A DNA stretch of 64,000 nucleotides from Sphingobium sp. CCH11-B1. Its GTDB lineage: Bacteria; Pseudomonadota; Alphaproteobacteria; Sphingomonadales; Sphingomonadaceae. Each line of letters begins with the position of its first letter. Within the stretch, counting starts at the first letter, position 1. Location: assembly GCF_001556865.1 (NCBI RefSeq), contig NZ_LSJY01000202.1, positions 124,001 through 188,000 on the forward strand. The letters run 5' to 3'. The position numbers were made by a program, and so were the translations under genes. The notes under the pieces are model-generated. The model was not told the DNA's origin, ran no database searches, and saw only the letters and a list, made by a program, of their open reading frames with translations. Below, piece after piece: positions 32,699 through 42,040 of this stretch.

Positions 32699-34045
32699 TC
32701 ACAGGATGCTGCTGGCGAGCAGCACCAGCAGCAAGCCAACCACCGCGACCACCGTCTCCATCACCGACCATGTCTTGAACGTGCCCGGCATGTCCGTCCC
32801 CAGATAGCTTTTCACCAGCCAGAAGCCGGGATCGTTGACATGGCTGAAGAACAGCGACCCCGCGCCGATCGCCAGCACCATCCATTCGGGCGCAACGCCG
32901 GAGGCCGCGACCAGCCCCTCCATCACGCCCGCCGTGGTGATGGTCGCGACGGTGGCGGACCCGGTGGCGAGGCGGATACAGACGGACACGCCCCAGGCAA
33001 GCAGGATGGGCGAGATCGCCCCGCCTTCAGCCAGCCGCACCAGCATGTCGGACAGGCCCGCCGTCACCAGCACCTGCTTCAACGCGCCGCCCGCGCCGAT
33101 CGCCAGGATGATCCCGCCCGCAGGCGTCATCGCCTCGGTCCAGATCGCGCCCTGCACTTGCGCGTCGGCGATGCGTCGCCCGAACAGCAGCGGCAACGCC
33201 GCCAGCACCGCCACCAGCAATGCGACGACCGGATGGCTGATCCATTTGAGCCATTCGAAATGCGTGGCGACCTGCGCCGGCATCAGCGCCACCGCCTGCC
33301 CGGCCGCGATCAGCACCACGGGCAGCAGCACCGCCGCGAGCGCGCGTCCGACCGATGGCGTGGCCACGTCGAGCTGGACGGGATCGAGCAGCGGCGGGCT
33401 CAGTTTGACGCCGGGCGCCGTGAATCGCGCCAGCAGCGGCCCGGCGATGATCGCGGTCGGGATGCCCACGATCAGCCCATAGACCAGCGTCAGCCCCAGA
33501 TTGGCGCCCAATGCGTTGACGGCCAGCAAGGGGCCGGGATGCGGCGGCACCAGCGCGTGCACCACCGACAGGCCCGACAAGGCGGGCAGCATCAGCTTCA
33601 GCTTGGCCGTATCGTCATTCTGGCCATTGGGCAGCGCGGCGGCGGCGGACGCCACGATCGGCAGCAACAGCACCAGGCCCGTCTCGAAGAAGAGCGGCAG
33701 GCCAATCAGCAGCGCTGTGAAAAGGCTGGCCCAGGGCGCGCCCCGCACGCCCGACATGCGCAGCGCCGCGCTCGCGATCCCGCCCGCGCCGTTCGACAGT
33801 TGCAGCATCGCGCCCAGGCCCAGACCCAGCGCCACCACCAGCCCGGTGCCGCCCAAAATGCTGCCCGCGCCCTTTTCGACCGCCTTGGCGGTTTCCTCCA
33901 TCGGCAGGCCGGCCAGCAGCCCCACGGTGAAGGCGCCGCACAGCAGCCCGACGAAGGGGTGCAGCCGGCCCTTGATGATGAGCAGGATCGACAGCGCGAT
34001 GCCGGCGACGGCGGCAATCAGCAAACGATAGTCGGCCGGGTTCAC
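32699..34045 (-). CDS. gntP: Gluconate:H+ symporter, GntP family
   Basis: A 448-residue inner-membrane transporter with about 12-14 hydrophobic segments and GntP hallmarks GLPLFFETGLVLLLPI, ALVPPHPGP and FFSHVNDPGFWLVK. GTG 34045 is used as the start because GGAG lies just upstream and it yields the family's normal length; the longer ORF to 34207 would add a charged, non-membrane leader. It heads an operon with the FadR-type gene and supplies cytoplasmic gluconate to GntK. Confidence 0.92.
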   Translation of the reverse strand: MNPADYRLLIAAVAGIALSILLIIKGRLHPFVGLLCGAFTVGLLAGLPMEETAKAVEKGAGSILGGTGLVVALGLGLGAMLQLSNGAGGIASAALRMSGVRGAPWASLFTALLIGLPLFFETGLVLLLPIVASAAAALPNGQNDDTAKLKLMLPALSGLSVVHALVPPHPGPLLAVNALGANLGLTLVYGLIVGIPTAIIAGPLLARFTAPGVKLSPPLLDPVQLDVATPSVGRALAAVLLPVVLIAAGQAVALMPAQVATHFEWLKWISHPVVALLVAVLAALPLLFGRRIADAQVQGAIWTEAMTPAGGIILAIGAGGALKQVLVTAGLSDMLVRLAEGGAISPILLAWGVSVCIRLATGSATVATITTAGVMEGLVAASGVAPEWMVLAIGAGSLFFSHVNDPGFWLVKSYLGTDMPGTFKTWSVMETVVAVVGLLLVLLASSIL

Positions 34046-34178
34046 AGCGCCCGCTCCGGCTGGAGGCGCATGAGGCCGACGCTGTCGCCTCCCATCGACC
34101 GATACGTTGGTAACGTCATCATTTCCGCCCCTCCCCTGAACCCGCATCCAGTGATTCGAACGGTCGAACCCCGGAAAT

Positions 34179-34189
34179 CTGTTAGACAG
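34179..34189 (-). promoter_or_regulatory. Candidate FadR-type operator upstream of gntP
   Basis: CTGTTAGACAG is a perfect 4-bp inverted repeat with a 3-base centre, fitting the TNGTNNNACNA pattern of FadR-subfamily sites only in its core (TGT, 3 bases, ACA). A second dyad, TTCGA with TCGAA around ACGG, is at 34155-34168. Confidence 0.4.
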
Positions 34190-34272
34190 GTTATACATAT
34201 ATGCCACGCTAAACTAGGATAATTCGCGCGACCCGTGAAAATCTGCTTGAATCTGTCTGACTGATTCTCATA

Positions 34273-34288
34273 TCGTTAGCGATAACGA
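34273..34288 (+). promoter_or_regulatory. LacI-family-like operator upstream of the LuxR-type gene
   Basis: TCGTTAGCGATAACGA has perfect 6-base arms (TCGTTA and TAACGA) and a central CG, the geometry typical of LacI-family sites. It is 57 bases before ATG 34345. No LacI-family gene is visible in this window. Confidence 0.45.
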
Positions 34289-34344
34289 ATCCTGGCTTTC
34301 GGAACGCGTCCATGTTCCGCGGGATCAGCAAAGGGAGAGGTCAG

Positions 34345-34623
34345 ATGCAATTCGCCATGGAACTGCAGCACAGGCACGATCCGCAGGATCACAGGGTCGC
34401 GGATACGCCGCCCATCCCCGCGCCCCATCTGACCCCGACCCAGATGAAGGTTCTTCGCTGCGTCCATTCGGGCCTGCTCAACAAGCAGATCGCCTATGAA
34501 CTCGGCATGGCCGAAGCCACGGTGAAGGTTCACATGACCGCCCTGATGCGCAAGCTCAACGTCCGCAATCGCACCCAGGTCGCGATCGCCGCCGGACATT
34601 TCGGCTGGATGCAGCACGCCTGA
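34345..34623 (+). CDS. Small LuxR-type helix-turn-helix protein without a receiver domain
   Basis: A 92-residue protein. About 30 non-conserved residues precede a complete GerE/LuxR HTH (LTPTQMKVLRCVHSG, NKQIAYELGMAEATVKVH, MRKLNVRNRTQVAI). There is no receiver or ligand domain, so it may be constitutively active or act with a partner. ATG 34345 follows AGGGAGAGG closely, better than ATG 34312. It lies between gntP and the oxidoreductase gene and is a candidate to bind the palindrome shared by the locus, since LuxR-type proteins recognise inverted repeats; this is inference. Confidence 0.85.
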   Translation: MQFAMELQHRHDPQDHRVADTPPIPAPHLTPTQMKVLRCVHSGLLNKQIAYELGMAEATVKVHMTALMRKLNVRNRTQVAIAAGHFGWMQHA

Positions 34624-34711
34624 CTACCCCTCTGCTATTTACTATCCTATAGGATGTGTGGAGCAAGAACAGGGATGTGGCGTCACACCCATTTGTCGGA
34701 GGGATGAAGGC

Positions 34712-35812
34712 ATGGAGCATTCGCGCAGAGCATTGATCGGCGGTATCGGCGCAGGAATGGCGCTGGCCGGAAGCGGCGCGCCCCGCGCCTTCGCCCAGAC
34801 CCGCAAGATCGGCTATGCCGTCGTCGGCCTGGGCTCCTACGCCACGCGCCAGATCATGCCGAACTTCGCCGGCTGCGACAGCGCCCGGCTGGTGGCGCTG
34901 GTCAGCGGCACGCCCGCCAAGCTGGAACAATATGGCGCGCAATATAATATCCCCGGCACGCACCGCTACAGCTACGCGGATTTCGACCGCATCCGCGACA
35001 ACCCGGACATCGACGTCGTTTACATCGTCCTGCCCAACAGCATGCATGCCGAATACAGCATCCGCGCGGCGCAGGCGGGCAAGCATGTCATGTGCGAAAA
35101 GCCGATGGCCGTGTCGGTGGCGGAATGCCAGGCGATGATCGCCGCGTCGAAGAAGGCGGGCAAGAAGCTGATGATCGGCTACCGCTCGCGCTTTGAACAG
35201 TATAACCGCCTTGCCATCGATCTCGCGCGCAGCGGCCATGTCGGCCCGACGCGCCTCATCACCGCCGAACATGGCTTTCCGGCGCAGCCCAACCAATGGC
35301 GTCTGGACCGCCCCCTGTCGGGTGGCGGGTCGTTGATGGACATCGGCATCTACAGCCTCAACGCCGCGCGCTACCTGACCGGCGAGGAGCCGGTGGAAGT
35401 CAGCGCGGTGGAATCCACCGACCGCAACGATCCGCGTTTCAAGACGGTGGAAGACCGCATCAACTTCATGCTGCGCTTCCCCTCCGGCATCATCGCCAAT
35501 TGCGTGTCCAGCTACAGTTCGTCGCACAACGGCTATCGGGTGATCGGCACCCGGGGCTATATCGATATGGAGCCGGCCACGCCCTATCAGGGCCAGAGCA
35601 TGACCATCCGCAAGGACGGCGTCGCCGCCCCCCGCGTGCTGCCCGCCGCGCCCAAGACGCAGTTCGCGGGGCAGCTCGACCATCTGGCCGAATGCATCCT
35701 GACCAACTCGACGCCCATCGTCGCGGGCGAGGAAGGCCTTGCCGACATGCGCGTGATCGAGGCGATCTACCGCTCCGCGGCCGAGCATCGGAGCGTCCGC
35801 ATAAAGGCCTGA
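34712..35812 (+). CDS. Tat-exported glucose-fructose oxidoreductase-like enzyme (Gfo/Idh/MocA)
   Basis: A 366-residue NADP-type oxidoreductase. A twin-arginine signal (SRRALIGGIGAG, cut after AFAQ) is followed by a Rossmann fold (YAVVGLGSYATRQIMPNFAGC), the EKP motif in HVMCEKPMAVSVAECQ near 128, and GGGSLMDIGIYSLNAARYL. The sequence follows Zymomonas GFOR almost without gaps as I recall it; that periplasmic enzyme keeps NADP bound and couples aldose oxidation to a lactone with reduction of a second sugar. GGAGGGATGAAGGC precedes ATG 34712. Its lactone product would suit the SMP-30-like modules nearby, and the gluconate formed would suit GntP and GntK. Caulobacter homologues act on two aldoses, so the second substrate is open. 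Confidence 0.9.
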   Translation: MEHSRRALIGGIGAGMALAGSGAPRAFAQTRKIGYAVVGLGSYATRQIMPNFAGCDSARLVALVSGTPAKLEQYGAQYNIPGTHRYSYADFDRIRDNPDIDVVYIVLPNSMHAEYSIRAAQAGKHVMCEKPMAVSVAECQAMIAASKKAGKKLMIGYRSRFEQYNRLAIDLARSGHVGPTRLITAEHGFPAQPNQWRLDRPLSGGGSLMDIGIYSLNAARYLTGEEPVEVSAVESTDRNDPRFKTVEDRINFMLRFPSGIIANCVSSYSSSHNGYRVIGTRGYIDMEPATPYQGQSMTIRKDGVAAPRVLPAAPKTQFAGQLDHLAECILTNSTPIVAGEEGLADMRVIEAIYRSAAEHRSVRIKA

Positions 35813-35977
35813 TCCGGGCCGTACGCGGCAGGGTGGCGCGGCGCGCCGGGACAGGACGGGACGGCATCCCGGTTCGGGCGGCCGCCGCCCTTGCCCCCGG
35901 ATCGTCCAATCGCGCGACACGACATCGCGGCGATCGGCCCGAATGGCTCCGATCGTCGCTGCATGGGTAAGCACCGG

Positions 35978-37543
35978 TCAGCGCGTGGAAGCCTGACGCC
36001 GCGCCTCGAACAGGGATATGGGCTGCGCCTGCCGCAACCTCACCGGCGCGAACAATTCCCGCTGCAACATCGTCATCATCCAGCTGCGATGATGGATCAG
36101 GAAATCGGAAAAGCCTTCCGGCCTTGCCGGGTCGAACACCGGCACGTCCCAGTCGGCAGGCGCGGGCGTGTAGGTGGCATCATATCGGCCGGACGGATCC
36201 TGCGGCGCGTCGATATGGCGGCCCAGGAAGCTGTTGCCGTCGAACAGGATATAGTCGGCGGGCGCGAAGCCCGGCTCGATCAGATAATCGGGGCCGCTGC
36301 GACCGGCTTCATGGCCATAGCGGGCGGTGCCCGCGACCCGGAAGGCATTGCTGCGGAACCGCACGTCCCGCGCCCATCCGTCCCACTGCGTCGCCACCAC
36401 CATCTGCACGTCCAGCGCGGCCCCGACATGGACGACATTGCCCTCGACCAGCGCATCCGTCACGTTGCCGGCAAGCTGGAATATCCGCGTGCCATCGTCG
36501 CGGCTGACATTGAACCGCGCCACCGTGCCCCGATTGCCCAGATTGTCGCGATCATCGACCCTGGGCGAACATATCAGCAGGAACCCGCCCTGATTGTCGT
36601 GGCTGAAATTGTAGAGCAGCGTCGTGCGCCGCGAATTGAAATCGGAATCGAACCCCTGCCCGTCATATCGGGTCTGGGTATAGGCCGCCTCGTTCAGCTG
36701 TATCAGGCTGTTGTCAGTGCTCCACTGCCAGATGCCGGCATTATATCCCGGCGCCCGCGCCCCTGCGTGGCGCACGATATTATGCTCGATCAGCGCGCCG
36801 TCCGTGCCGCGCGGCACGATGCCGTCGCCGCCCACATCCTCGACCAGATTGTCGCGGATGACGACCTGCTCGCTGGGGAACCAGTTGGCGCGCGTCACCT
36901 GATCGCTGATCCCGGCGATGCCCGACCGGTCGACCCGCCACACGATGTTCCGCTCTATGGTGATGCCCTGAAACCGCGTCGGCAGCTTGGGGCCCAGCGC
37001 CTGGAACACGATGCCGCCATTGTCCTTGCGCGCGTTCGTGCCGCGCACGTCATGGACATAGGTGTCGGCGATGCGGATGCCGCGCGTGACGCCCCGGTCC
37101 TGCGCCGACACCAATATGCCAAAGCGCGATTCCGTGCCCGCCAGGCTGCCGGGCGCGTCGTTGGTGACCTCCAGCCCGCTCACCGTCACATATTCGGCGT
37201 TCAGCACGGCGACGCCATGGGGCGACACGCCGCCCGCCTCGATGCGCGGGCGGGGCAGTTGCCCGGTCGCGGCGACGATGATCGGCGCCGACGCCGTGCC
37301 CGACCGGGTGAGCGTCAACGCCTCGCGCCACACCGACCCGGCGGTCAGCATGACCCGGTCGCCGGGTTTCAACGGAAAGGCGTTGACCCGCGCCAGCGAT
37401 CGCCAGGCACGCTCGGGCGCGGTGCCGTCCGCCCGGTCGTCGCCGGTCAGCGCATTGACATGATAGGTTTCCGCCCATGCCGGCGCGGCCAGCGCCGCGA
37501 CCGATGCGCCCAGCAGGCCTGCCGCAACCCACATCTTCGGCAA
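35978..37543 (-). CDS. Secreted right-handed parallel beta-helix protein
   Basis: A 521-residue exported protein. Signal peptide ends APAWAE. The mature part begins YHVNALTGDDRADGTAPERAWRSL, as in polysaccharide lyase and parallel beta-helix proteins, followed by many short PbH1-type repeats (YVTVSGLEVTND, IRIADTYVHDVRG, IVIRDNLVEDVGGD, ALIEHNIVRH). It converges with the oxidoreductase gene and is not closely similar to the two long beta-helix proteins. Likely a third glycan-acting enzyme of the locus or a surface glycan-binding protein. Active-site residues cannot be assigned. Confidence 0.8.
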   Translation of the reverse strand: MPKMWVAAGLLGASVAALAAPAWAETYHVNALTGDDRADGTAPERAWRSLARVNAFPLKPGDRVMLTAGSVWREALTLTRSGTASAPIIVAATGQLPRPRIEAGGVSPHGVAVLNAEYVTVSGLEVTNDAPGSLAGTESRFGILVSAQDRGVTRGIRIADTYVHDVRGTNARKDNGGIVFQALGPKLPTRFQGITIERNIVWRVDRSGIAGISDQVTRANWFPSEQVVIRDNLVEDVGGDGIVPRGTDGALIEHNIVRHAGARAPGYNAGIWQWSTDNSLIQLNEAAYTQTRYDGQGFDSDFNSRRTTLLYNFSHDNQGGFLLICSPRVDDRDNLGNRGTVARFNVSRDDGTRIFQLAGNVTDALVEGNVVHVGAALDVQMVVATQWDGWARDVRFRSNAFRVAGTARYGHEAGRSGPDYLIEPGFAPADYILFDGNSFLGRHIDAPQDPSGRYDATYTPAPADWDVPVFDPARPEGFSDFLIHHRSWMMTMLQRELFAPVRLRQAQPISLFEARRQASTR

Positions 37544-37581
37544 TCGGCTACTCCCGGCCTGCGGCTCTGCCCGGCGCGCCC

Positions 37582-38166
37582 TCAGTTGCTGCGCTGGGGC
37601 ACGGTGAAGGTGCCCGACACGCGCCCGCTCGGGCTGGTCGCCGTACCCGGCACGCCGCTGCCGGTCGACCGCCCGTCGACGGTGGAGCGGCCGCTGTTGA
37701 GGTCCATCACCAGCCGCCCGCCGGTCAGCCTGTTGGCTCCCTGCGTCAGCGTGACGTTGCCCAGCATCGTGATCAGCTTGGCATTGAGGTCGTAGATCGC
37801 GACATTGCCGCGCGCCGTCTGGTCCGCCTTGCGCACCACGACATTTCCCGACGCGTCGATCCGGTCGATCTCGACCCCGCCCATGCCGTCCCCGGCCGAC
37901 GCTTTTCCGGGCGGATTGCGATAGGCCACCGTCATGCGCGCGGCGTTCAGCGTCATGCCCGCCTGCGTCACCTCGACATTGCCGGACACCAGGACGCGGT
38001 CGGCCCGGTCCTGCACCTCGATCCGGTCGGCGGTGAAATTGACGGGCGCGTTGCTGTCATGATTCTTGAACACCTGCGCGAAGGACGGCGCGCCGGCCCC
38101 GGCGAGCATCATCGCCGCGACGCCGATCAGGCCGGCGGACGTCAGGATCAGGGTGCGTTTCATCAC
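37582..38166 (-). CDS. lptA: Lipopolysaccharide transport periplasmic protein LptA
   Basis: A 194-residue periplasmic OstA-like protein with a signal peptide (ends SFAQ). VNFTADRIEVQDRADRVL and VSGNVEVTQAGMTLNAARM are the beta-jellyroll repeats of LptA, which bridges LptC and LptD to carry LPS to the outer membrane. A Ser/Gly/Arg-rich tail follows. The ATG overlaps the lptC stop by 4 bases, so the two are coupled. Confidence 0.93.
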   Translation of the reverse strand: MMKRTLILTSAGLIGVAAMMLAGAGAPSFAQVFKNHDSNAPVNFTADRIEVQDRADRVLVSGNVEVTQAGMTLNAARMTVAYRNPPGKASAGDGMGGVEIDRIDASGNVVVRKADQTARGNVAIYDLNAKLITMLGNVTLTQGANRLTGGRLVMDLNSGRSTVDGRSTGSGVPGTATSPSGRVSGTFTVPQRSN

Positions 38167-38810
38167 TTCTGCCCTTTGAGGCCATTTTGATCGATGCGCA
38201 AGCGCGCGCGGCCGTTCAGCGTCACCGTGCGCGCCGCCATGTCGGCTTCCAGATGGTCGGCGCTGAACACGCCGATGGGCATGCGGCCGTCCACCCGCCC
38301 CGCGCTCTTCATCCGCCGGGTCTTGAGGTCGACGCCCACGTCCCGCGTGGTCATCCGGTATCCGCCGGCCGATTCGAACTGCACCGGCCCGTCGATCCCG
38401 ACCCGCTCGGTTTCCATGTCGTACCGGCCCTTCTGCGCGGTCAGCACGGCAGGCCCGTCGGACAGCAGGATGCGCGCGGACATGGCATTGAGGTCCACGA
38501 TCGGCTCGCGCGAGCTTTTCTGCACCGCGCTTCCCGCGCGCAGGGAAAAGGGCTGTCCCTTGCTGTCCTCGCCGCGATACAGCGCCTCGGTCACGCGCAT
38601 CCGCTCCTTCGCCACCTCGACCTTGTTCTTGTCGAGCACGAAGCTGACGCCCTCATGCCCCGTGAAGGGCGCGGTCGCCAGCAGCGCGGCGAACACGCCG
38701 ACGGCGACGGGCAGCCAGTTCTTGAGCAGCGCGACCAGCCGGTCGTGGCCGCCGCCCGGCCGCGCCCAGTGGCGGCGCACGTCGCGTTGCTGATCGGCCT
38801 GGACGGACAC
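38163..38810 (-). CDS. lptC: LPS export ABC transporter periplasmic protein LptC
   Basis: A 215-residue bitopic protein: one N-terminal transmembrane helix (WLPVAVGVFAALLATAPF) and a periplasmic jellyroll domain with DLNAMSARI and YDMETERVGIDGPVQF, typical of LptC in alphaproteobacteria. It starts 15 bases after the RNase D-like gene and overlaps lptA. Confidence 0.9.
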   Translation of the reverse strand: MSVQADQQRDVRRHWARPGGGHDRLVALLKNWLPVAVGVFAALLATAPFTGHEGVSFVLDKNKVEVAKERMRVTEALYRGEDSKGQPFSLRAGSAVQKSSREPIVDLNAMSARILLSDGPAVLTAQKGRYDMETERVGIDGPVQFESAGGYRMTTRDVGVDLKTRRMKSAGRVDGRMPIGVFSADHLEADMAARTVTLNGRARLRIDQNGLKGQK

Positions 38811-38825
38811 GGACCCGCTGCTCCC

Positions 38826-39443
38826 TTACATGTGCGCGAAGATATCGATCTCAGGCCAACCGGCCAGATCCAGTTCCGCGCGATGCGGCAGGAAATCGAA
38901 ACAGGCCTGCGCCAGTTCCATCCGCCCCTCGCGCACCAGCCGCTTGTCCAGTTCGGCCTTCAACTGGTGCAGGTAGCGCACGTCGGACGCGGCATAGTCC
39001 TTCTGCGCGTCCGACAGTATCGGCCCGCCCCAGTCGCTCGACTGCTGCTGTTTGCTGATGTCCTGGCCCAGCAGTTCGCGCACCAGTTCCTTCAGGCCAT
39101 GCCGGTCGGTATAGGTGCGCACCAGCCGCGAGGCGATCTTGGTGCAATAGACGGGCGCGGCGACCACGCCCAGATAATGTTTGATCGCGGCGATGTCGAA
39201 CCGCCCGAAATGATAGAGTTTCAGCCGCTCCGGGTCCGCCAGCACCGCGCGCAGGTTGGGCGCGGCATAATCGCTGCCGGGATTGAAGCGGACGAGATGC
39301 TCGTCGCCCTTTCCGTCGCTGATCTGGACGACGCAAAGCCGGTCGCGCGGGGTGATGAGGCCCATCGTCTCGGTATCGATGGCGATGGGGCCGGGCGCGA
39401 GCACGTCGGCAGGCAGGTCTTCTTCATGGAAATGCACGGTCAT
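38826..39443 (-). CDS. RNase D-like 3'-5' exonuclease
   Basis: A 205-residue DEDDy exonuclease domain. Catalytic motifs: IAIDTETMGL (DxE), FGRFDIAAIKHYL, and YAASDVRYLHQL (YxxxD). It lacks the HRDC domains of full-length E. coli RNase D, as do the short sphingomonad/Caulobacter versions. ATG 39443 (MTVHFHEEDL) is chosen over 39635 because the domain begins there; the upstream frame codes no recognisable sequence. It heads the transcription unit with lptC and lptA. Confidence 0.9.
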   Translation of the reverse strand: MTVHFHEEDLPADVLAPGPIAIDTETMGLITPRDRLCVVQISDGKGDEHLVRFNPGSDYAAPNLRAVLADPERLKLYHFGRFDIAAIKHYLGVVAAPVYCTKIASRLVRTYTDRHGLKELVRELLGQDISKQQQSSDWGGPILSDAQKDYAASDVRYLHQLKAELDKRLVREGRMELAQACFDFLPHRAELDLAGWPEIDIFAHM

Positions 39444-39723
39444 GGCTTTCCCCTTATGGCGAAACCGCCCGCGCCGCAATCGACGCTTTCGTCCCGCACC
39501 GACCGGCGACCAAACGCCCGGCAGATGCGGCAAAATGTTCCCTTCATCCCCCCCTTTGCACCAGAAGAACGGATCATGATCTTCGCGGCGAAAATCATTC
39601 GCGCTGCCCTGAAAAGTTGTTATAGTGATTCCCAAACCCGCCTTTGCGGTGGATTCTGCATGTCATTCGCCCGACATGTTTGTCCGATTGGTCTTGGGGC
39701 GAAGCGAAAGTGACTAACAGGGC
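39444..39723 (+). promoter_or_regulatory. Divergent promoter region with long 5' leader of the cold-shock gene
   Basis: TATAGT at 39621-39626 is a good -10 element, with a poor -35 (TTCGCG at 39598). That would give a leader of about 90 nt before ATG 39724, typical of cold-shock mRNAs, which often fold into temperature-sensitive structures. Nothing else is recognised here. Confidence 0.4.
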
Positions 39724-40548
<825 letters not shown>

Positions 40549-40588
40549 ACCGAACGGACATCGTCCCTGTCACAAGGGAGAGGATAGA

Positions 40589-40617
40589 AAGGGTCGCCCG
40601 ACAGGGCGGCCCTTTTT
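40589..40617 (+). terminator. Rho-independent terminator of the cold-shock gene
   Basis: AAGGGTCGCC (40589-40598) and GGGCGGCCCTT (40604-40614) pair with one mismatch around a short loop, followed by five T. Confidence 0.85.
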
Positions 40618-40654
40618 CGTTGCGGCCCGGATTGCCGGCGATAAGTCCCTTTGC

Positions 40655-40807
40655 ATGGACCTGACCTTCACCAAGCCCGGCGGGAAATTCGACGAACGCA
40701 CCGTCGCTCGCCCCGGCCGCGCGCCCAGCCCCATCGCTTGCCCCAAACAGGGCATCATCCCGCACGACATGGTCCATTATGCCGTCGAAAGCACGCGATC
40801 ATCCTGA
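40655..40807 (+). pseudogene. 5' fragment of a conserved small protein family
   Basis: An open frame of 50 residues starts MDLTFTKPGGKFDERTVARP and contains CPKQGIIPHDMVHYAVE, which I recall as a conserved block of an uncharacterised proteobacterial family of ~130-150 residues. The frame breaks directly after VEST, with a stop at 40805-40807, so only the N-terminal third remains. No downstream continuation is seen in other frames. It is probably a decayed gene. Confidence 0.55.
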
Positions 40808-40931
40808 TATTCCAGCCGAGCGGCTCCGCGCTTTCCTACTGGCCGCGCGCCTGATCCACTGGAAAAATGCCTCGCTGTCTTGCCGCCTTCCCCCGTCCGC
40901 TTTCCCCGCGTGCGCCCGACAGGAGCAAGAG

Positions 40932-40992
40932 GCGTCGCGAGCGCTTCGGGGAAGCGTCGGCGAGGCGTCGGAGACGCGTCGCGAGCGCCTCG
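40932..40992. repeat. Short direct repeats in degenerate intergenic DNA
   Basis: A 17-base unit, GCGTCGCGAGCGCTTCG at 40932-40948, recurs with one change at 40976-40992, with further GCGTCGG and GAGGCG copies between. It lies in the 250-base gap between the truncated gene and terC, where no gene is supported. Confidence 0.5.
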
Positions 40993-41061
40993 CGGCAGAT
41001 TCGACGCTTTTCCGTGGCACAACGGTATGAACTTCGCAGGATCGCGCGAACAGCGACCGCG

Positions 41062-41847
41062 CTACGCGCTGCCCTTCCGCGTCTTCGCCCGCCGCGCGAA
41101 GATGTTGAGCACCTCCACCAGCGTCGAAAAGGCCATCGCCGCGTAGATATAGCCCTTGGGCACATGCACGCCAAAGCCGTCCGCGATCAGCACCGCGCCG
41201 ATCATCAGCAGGAAACCGAGCGCCAGCATCACCACCGTCGGATTGCGCGCGATGAAATTGGCGAGCGGATCGGCCGCCAGCAGCATCACCGTCACCGCCA
41301 CGATCACCGCGATCACCATCACCGCCAGATTGTCGGTCATGCCGACCGCCGTCAGGATGGAATCGAGCGAAAAGATCATGTCCAGCAGGATGATCTGCGT
41401 GATCGCGCTGCCGAAACTGATCGCTGCCTTGCCGCCCTTGCCCAGCACATCGTCGCCGCCATCGGGATCGACATTATGATGGATTTCCTTCGTCGCCTTC
41501 CAGATCAGGAACAGGCCGCCGGCGATCAGGATCAGGTCGCGCCACGAAAATTGCGTCTCGAACGTCGGCGCGCCATGCATGTCCGGCGGTCCGGTCAGGC
41601 CAAGGTCGAACACCGGCTGCGTCAGCCCCACCAGCCAGGCGATCATCGACAACAGCACCAGCCGCATGCCCAGCGCCAGCCCGATGCCGATCCGCCGGGC
41701 CTTTGGCCGCTGCGCTTCGGGCAGCTTGTTGGTCAGGATGGAAATGAAGACCAGATTGTCGATGCCCAGCACCACCTCCATCACGACCAGCGCGATCAGC
41801 GCGGCAAGGGCGGCGGGGTCGGTGAAGGCGGAAAGCAGGCTGTCCAT
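41062..41847 (-). CDS. TerC family integral membrane protein
   Basis: A 261-residue membrane protein with seven to eight hydrophobic segments and the family motifs [15 protein letters not shown] and [17 protein letters not shown], whose conserved Asp residues lie in membrane helices and are thought to bind metal. TerC proteins are linked to tellurite resistance and manganese export. A standalone copy with no ter genes nearby points to metal homeostasis. It is divergent from fbp; I found no manganese riboswitch in the 190-base gap. Confidence 0.93.
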   Translation of the reverse strand: MDSLLSAFTDPAALAALIALVVMEVVLGIDNLVFISILTNKLPEAQRPKARRIGIGLALGMRLVLLSMIAWLVGLTQPVFDLGLTGPPDMHGAPTFETQFSWRDLILIAGGLFLIWKATKEIHHNVDPDGGDDVLGKGGKAAISFGSAITQIILLDMIFSLDSILTAVGMTDNLAVMVIAVIVAVTVMLLAADPLANFIARNPTVVMLALGFLLMIGAVLIADGFGVHVPKGYIYAAMAFSTLVEVLNIFARRAKTRKGSA

Positions 41848-42040
41848 GATCGGTCCTCAGCGCCGGATATCGACACGCAGCCGAAACGGAACCGCACGCC
41901 TCCGGTTCCGCCAGACATATTTTGTCACAGGACAACGTTATCAGGGGTTGCGGGCCACCGTCCTCCCGCTGGACTAGGCCCTTACACTCCCCTAGCGAAG
42001 GGGCGTCCCTTCCTTCCCGTCCCTTAGCGAAAGGCGGCCC

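Noticed and set aside
39444..39635. Longer start for the RNase D-like gene
   Set aside because: The added 64 residues show no conservation pattern and would cross the cold-shock gene's promoter; the domain begins at 39443.
41848..42040. Manganese (yybP-ykoY) riboswitch before terC
   Set aside because: A GGGGAGT occurs on the minus strand, but the conserved core elements and the pairing pattern are not present.
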